From assembly GCF_900141755.1 (NCBI RefSeq), contig NZ_LT670844.1, positions 6,234,501 through 6,298,500 of the forward strand: a DNA stretch of 64,000 nt, written 5' to 3'. The notes beneath the pieces were generated by a model, which searched no databases, had not been told where the DNA came from, and worked only from the letters and a program-made list of their open reading frames with translations. A program made the translations under genes and the position numbers. Origin of the DNA: Bradyrhizobium lablabi (GTDB lineage Bacteria; Pseudomonadota; Alphaproteobacteria; Rhizobiales; Xanthobacteraceae). Shown here piece after piece: positions 62,505 to 64,000 of this stretch. How positions within the stretch are numbered: the first letter of the stretch is position 1; the number at the start of each line of letters is the position of its first letter.

Positions 62505-63268
62505 ACGCGCGCGCTGTCACATCAGATGTTCTGCTCGGCATGGTGCCGATCGCGCTGCTGATCGCGATATGGCAGGCGGTCGGCTCGCTCGGTTATGCCC
62601 CGGCGACGCTGTTGCCGCCGCCCGGCATGGTGTTCGCGCGTCTTGCGCAACAGCTCTTGACCAGTACGTTTCAGCAGGAGATCGCCGCCACGCTGTTTCG
62701 GCTGTTCGCGGGATTCTTGATTGCGGTGGTCGTCGGCGTCACCATCGGCCTCTTCGCCGCGACGAACCCGGCCATCAACGCCGTGGTGCGTCCCATCGTG
62801 CGGGTACTGGCGCCATTGCCCAAGGTCGCCCTGTATCCGGCATTGCTGTTGTTGCTCGGATTCGGCCATGAATCCAAGATCACGCTGGTTGTCGCCGACG
62901 CATTGTTTCCGATCCTGCTTTCGACCTATTACGGCGCCTCGATGGTGGAGCAGAAGCTGATCTGGTCGGCAATGGCGGCGGGCACGCCGCGCCGGCAGAT
63001 CCTGTTCAAGGTGGTGCTGCCGGCGGCGGTGCCGTCGATCCTCACCGGCTGCCGGATCGGTCTCGTGATCTCCTGCATCGTGGTGTTCCTCGCCGAGATG
63101 ATCACCTCGACCGACGGCCTCGGCCATGTGCTGGTGACGGCGGCCCGGACCTTCCAGGCGGTCGACATGTTCGTGCCGCTGATCACGATCTCGCTGCTCG
63201 GCCTTATTCTCAACGGCCTGCTGCAGGGATTGCGGTCCTATCTGCTGCGCGGGTTTCCGGAAGTCTGA
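62501..63268 (+). CDS. NitT/TauT-type ABC transporter permease
   Basis: The 255-residue permease has about six helices and the coupling motif AAGTPRRQILFKVVLPAAVPSIL near residue 159. It overlaps the preceding permease gene. The two are only distantly similar, as expected for partners rather than duplicates. Confidence 0.9.
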   Translation: MNARAVTSDVLLGMVPIALLIAIWQAVGSLGYAPATLLPPPGMVFARLAQQLLTSTFQQEIAATLFRLFAGFLIAVVVGVTIGLFAATNPAINAVVRPIVRVLAPLPKVALYPALLLLLGFGHESKITLVVADALFPILLSTYYGASMVEQKLIWSAMAAGTPRRQILFKVVLPAAVPSILTGCRIGLVISCIVVFLAEMITSTDGLGHVLVTAARTFQAVDMFVPLITISLLGLILNGLLQGLRSYLLRGFPEV

Positions 63269-63295
63269 TGCCATTTTTGAAGCGGAGATAGAAAC

Positions 63296-64000
63296 ATGCT
63301 GGCCGATCGCATCGAGGCGAAATGGATCGACGCATTCTGCGAGATTTTCGAGCGCTGCGCGGTCAAATCAGGTGATACCGCCGCGATCCTGTCGGAGACG
63401 CAGTCGCGCGCGCTCAATGTTCATTTGGCCGAACTCGCGCTGCTTCGGATGGGCGCAAAGCCGTTCCACATCGTCGTGCCGACCCCGCGCAACCGGCAAA
63501 TCGTGCCGATCCGCTCCACCGGCGCCAGCGAGGCGATCCAGCGGCTCGCCCCGGTCGTCACCGCGCTGCGGCAGGCGGGTTTCGTGGTCGACTGCACCAT
63601 TGAAGGACTGATGCACGCGGTCGAGACGCCGGAAATCCTCAAAGCCGGCGCGCGGATTCTGGTGATTTCCAACGAACATCCCGAAGCGCTGGAGCGCATG
63701 GTGCCCGATACGGCTTTGGAAAAGCGCGTGCGGGCCGCAGCAAAAATGCTGCGAGGGACAAAGCGGATGCGCGTGACTTCCAGAGCGGGGACTGAACTCG
63801 ACATCGATATGGTCGGCGCCTCGACTGTTGGCGTGTGGGGCTGGACCGACAAGCCCGGCACGCTGGCGCATTGGCCCGGCGGCATTGTCGTCAGCTTTCC
63901 CAAAAGCAGTACCGTCAACGGCACACTGGTGATGGCGGCGGGCGACATCAATCTCACCTTCAAGCGCTATCTGACGTCGCCGGTCAGGATGACGCTGAAG
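63296..64000 (+). CDS. 2,5-dihydroxypyridine 5,6-dioxygenase-like (M29-type fold) protein, partial
   Basis: The gene is cut by the right edge after 235 codons. The visible part resembles NicX-type 2,5-dihydroxypyridine dioxygenases, which share a fold with M29 aminopeptidases: a PEILKAGARILVISNEHPEALERM block near residue 104, RVTSRAGTELDIDM near residue 156 and GTLAHWPGGIVVSFP near residue 187, similar in order to the P. putida nicotinate enzyme. GGAG sits eight bases before ATG 63296. It is the fourth gene of the importer run. It is a resemblance from memory. Confidence 0.65.
   Translation, partial: MLADRIEAKWIDAFCEIFERCAVKSGDTAAILSETQSRALNVHLAELALLRMGAKPFHIVVPTPRNRQIVPIRSTGASEAIQRLAPVVTALRQAGFVVDCTIEGLMHAVETPEILKAGARILVISNEHPEALERMVPDTALEKRVRAAAKMLRGTKRMRVTSRAGTELDIDMVGASTVGVWGWTDKPGTLAHWPGGIVVSFPKSSTVNGTLVMAAGDINLTFKRYLTSPVRMTLK

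Overview
The window looks like part of an alphaproteobacterial chromosome, most probably Bradyrhizobium or a close relative. The basis is high GC, a prkA-yeaH-spoVR operon, a tripartite tricarboxylate transporter, many solute-binding-protein importers with Tat-like leaders, CoA and NAD(P) enzymes of acid catabolism, and GC-rich palindromes between genes. No rRNA, tRNA, CRISPR array or intact insertion sequence was seen. All calls rest on reading the sequence and the translated proteins; no database search was run.

Layout. 1-812: no clear gene. 813-5590: stress operon prkA, DUF444, spoVR. 5591-6532: decayed DNA with the tail of a lost ABC binding protein, an inverted repeat and one possible 42-residue membrane peptide. 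6533-9311: DUF1800 plus DUF1501 exported pair. 9406-14977: MFS carrier, Kup potassium transporter, TctB and TctA. 14978-17601: a duplicated repeat-terminator module around a small glycine-rich secreted protein, then a chain of tiny overlapping genes ending in a GNAT acetyltransferase, possibly phage-derived. 17729-22432: CoA transferase, DUF805 protein, orphan TctC-type binding protein and a sulfatase. 22654-28604: leuC, leuD, a frameshifted leuB, then a NitT/TauT-type ABC importer. 28626-30064: enoyl-CoA hydratase and zeta-type GST.

30071-37838 (minus): a Liv-type ABC importer followed by a hydroxyisobutyrate-type dehydrogenase and an ACMSD-type amidohydrolase, with a second dehydrogenase upstream. 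38079-39377: a membrane-anchored GH3 enzyme. 39592-42107: a two-component flavin monooxygenase, its reductase and a TetR regulator. 42137-44152 (minus): an LLM flavin oxidoreductase and a PuuE-like deacetylase. 44337-52803: a three-subunit molybdenum hydroxylase in one run with a second Liv-type importer. 52808-57874: zinc dehydrogenase, a third dehydrogenase, an orphan NitT-type binding protein and an IlvD-type dehydratase. 57892-60763: the kynurenine genes kynU, kynA and kynB. 60856-64000: ATPase and two permeases of a NitT-type importer, then a gene cut by the right edge that resembles 2,5-dihydroxypyridine 5,6-dioxygenase.

How it fits together. From about 30 to 53 kb the genes read as catabolism of one or more imported, probably nitrogen-heterocyclic or aromatic acids: two importers, a molybdenum hydroxylase, a flavin monooxygenase with reductase, a ring-opening-type amidohydrolase and downstream dehydrogenases. 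A sequence of about 27 bases built around TGATCAAGCGATAAAC recurs in four of its promoter regions, at one of them over the predicted transcription start of the operon that encodes the TetR regulator. I infer a local TetR regulon, which is the best candidate here for an undescribed system. The right end adds tryptophan-to-anthranilate genes next to a pyridine-ring dioxygenase relative and an importer.
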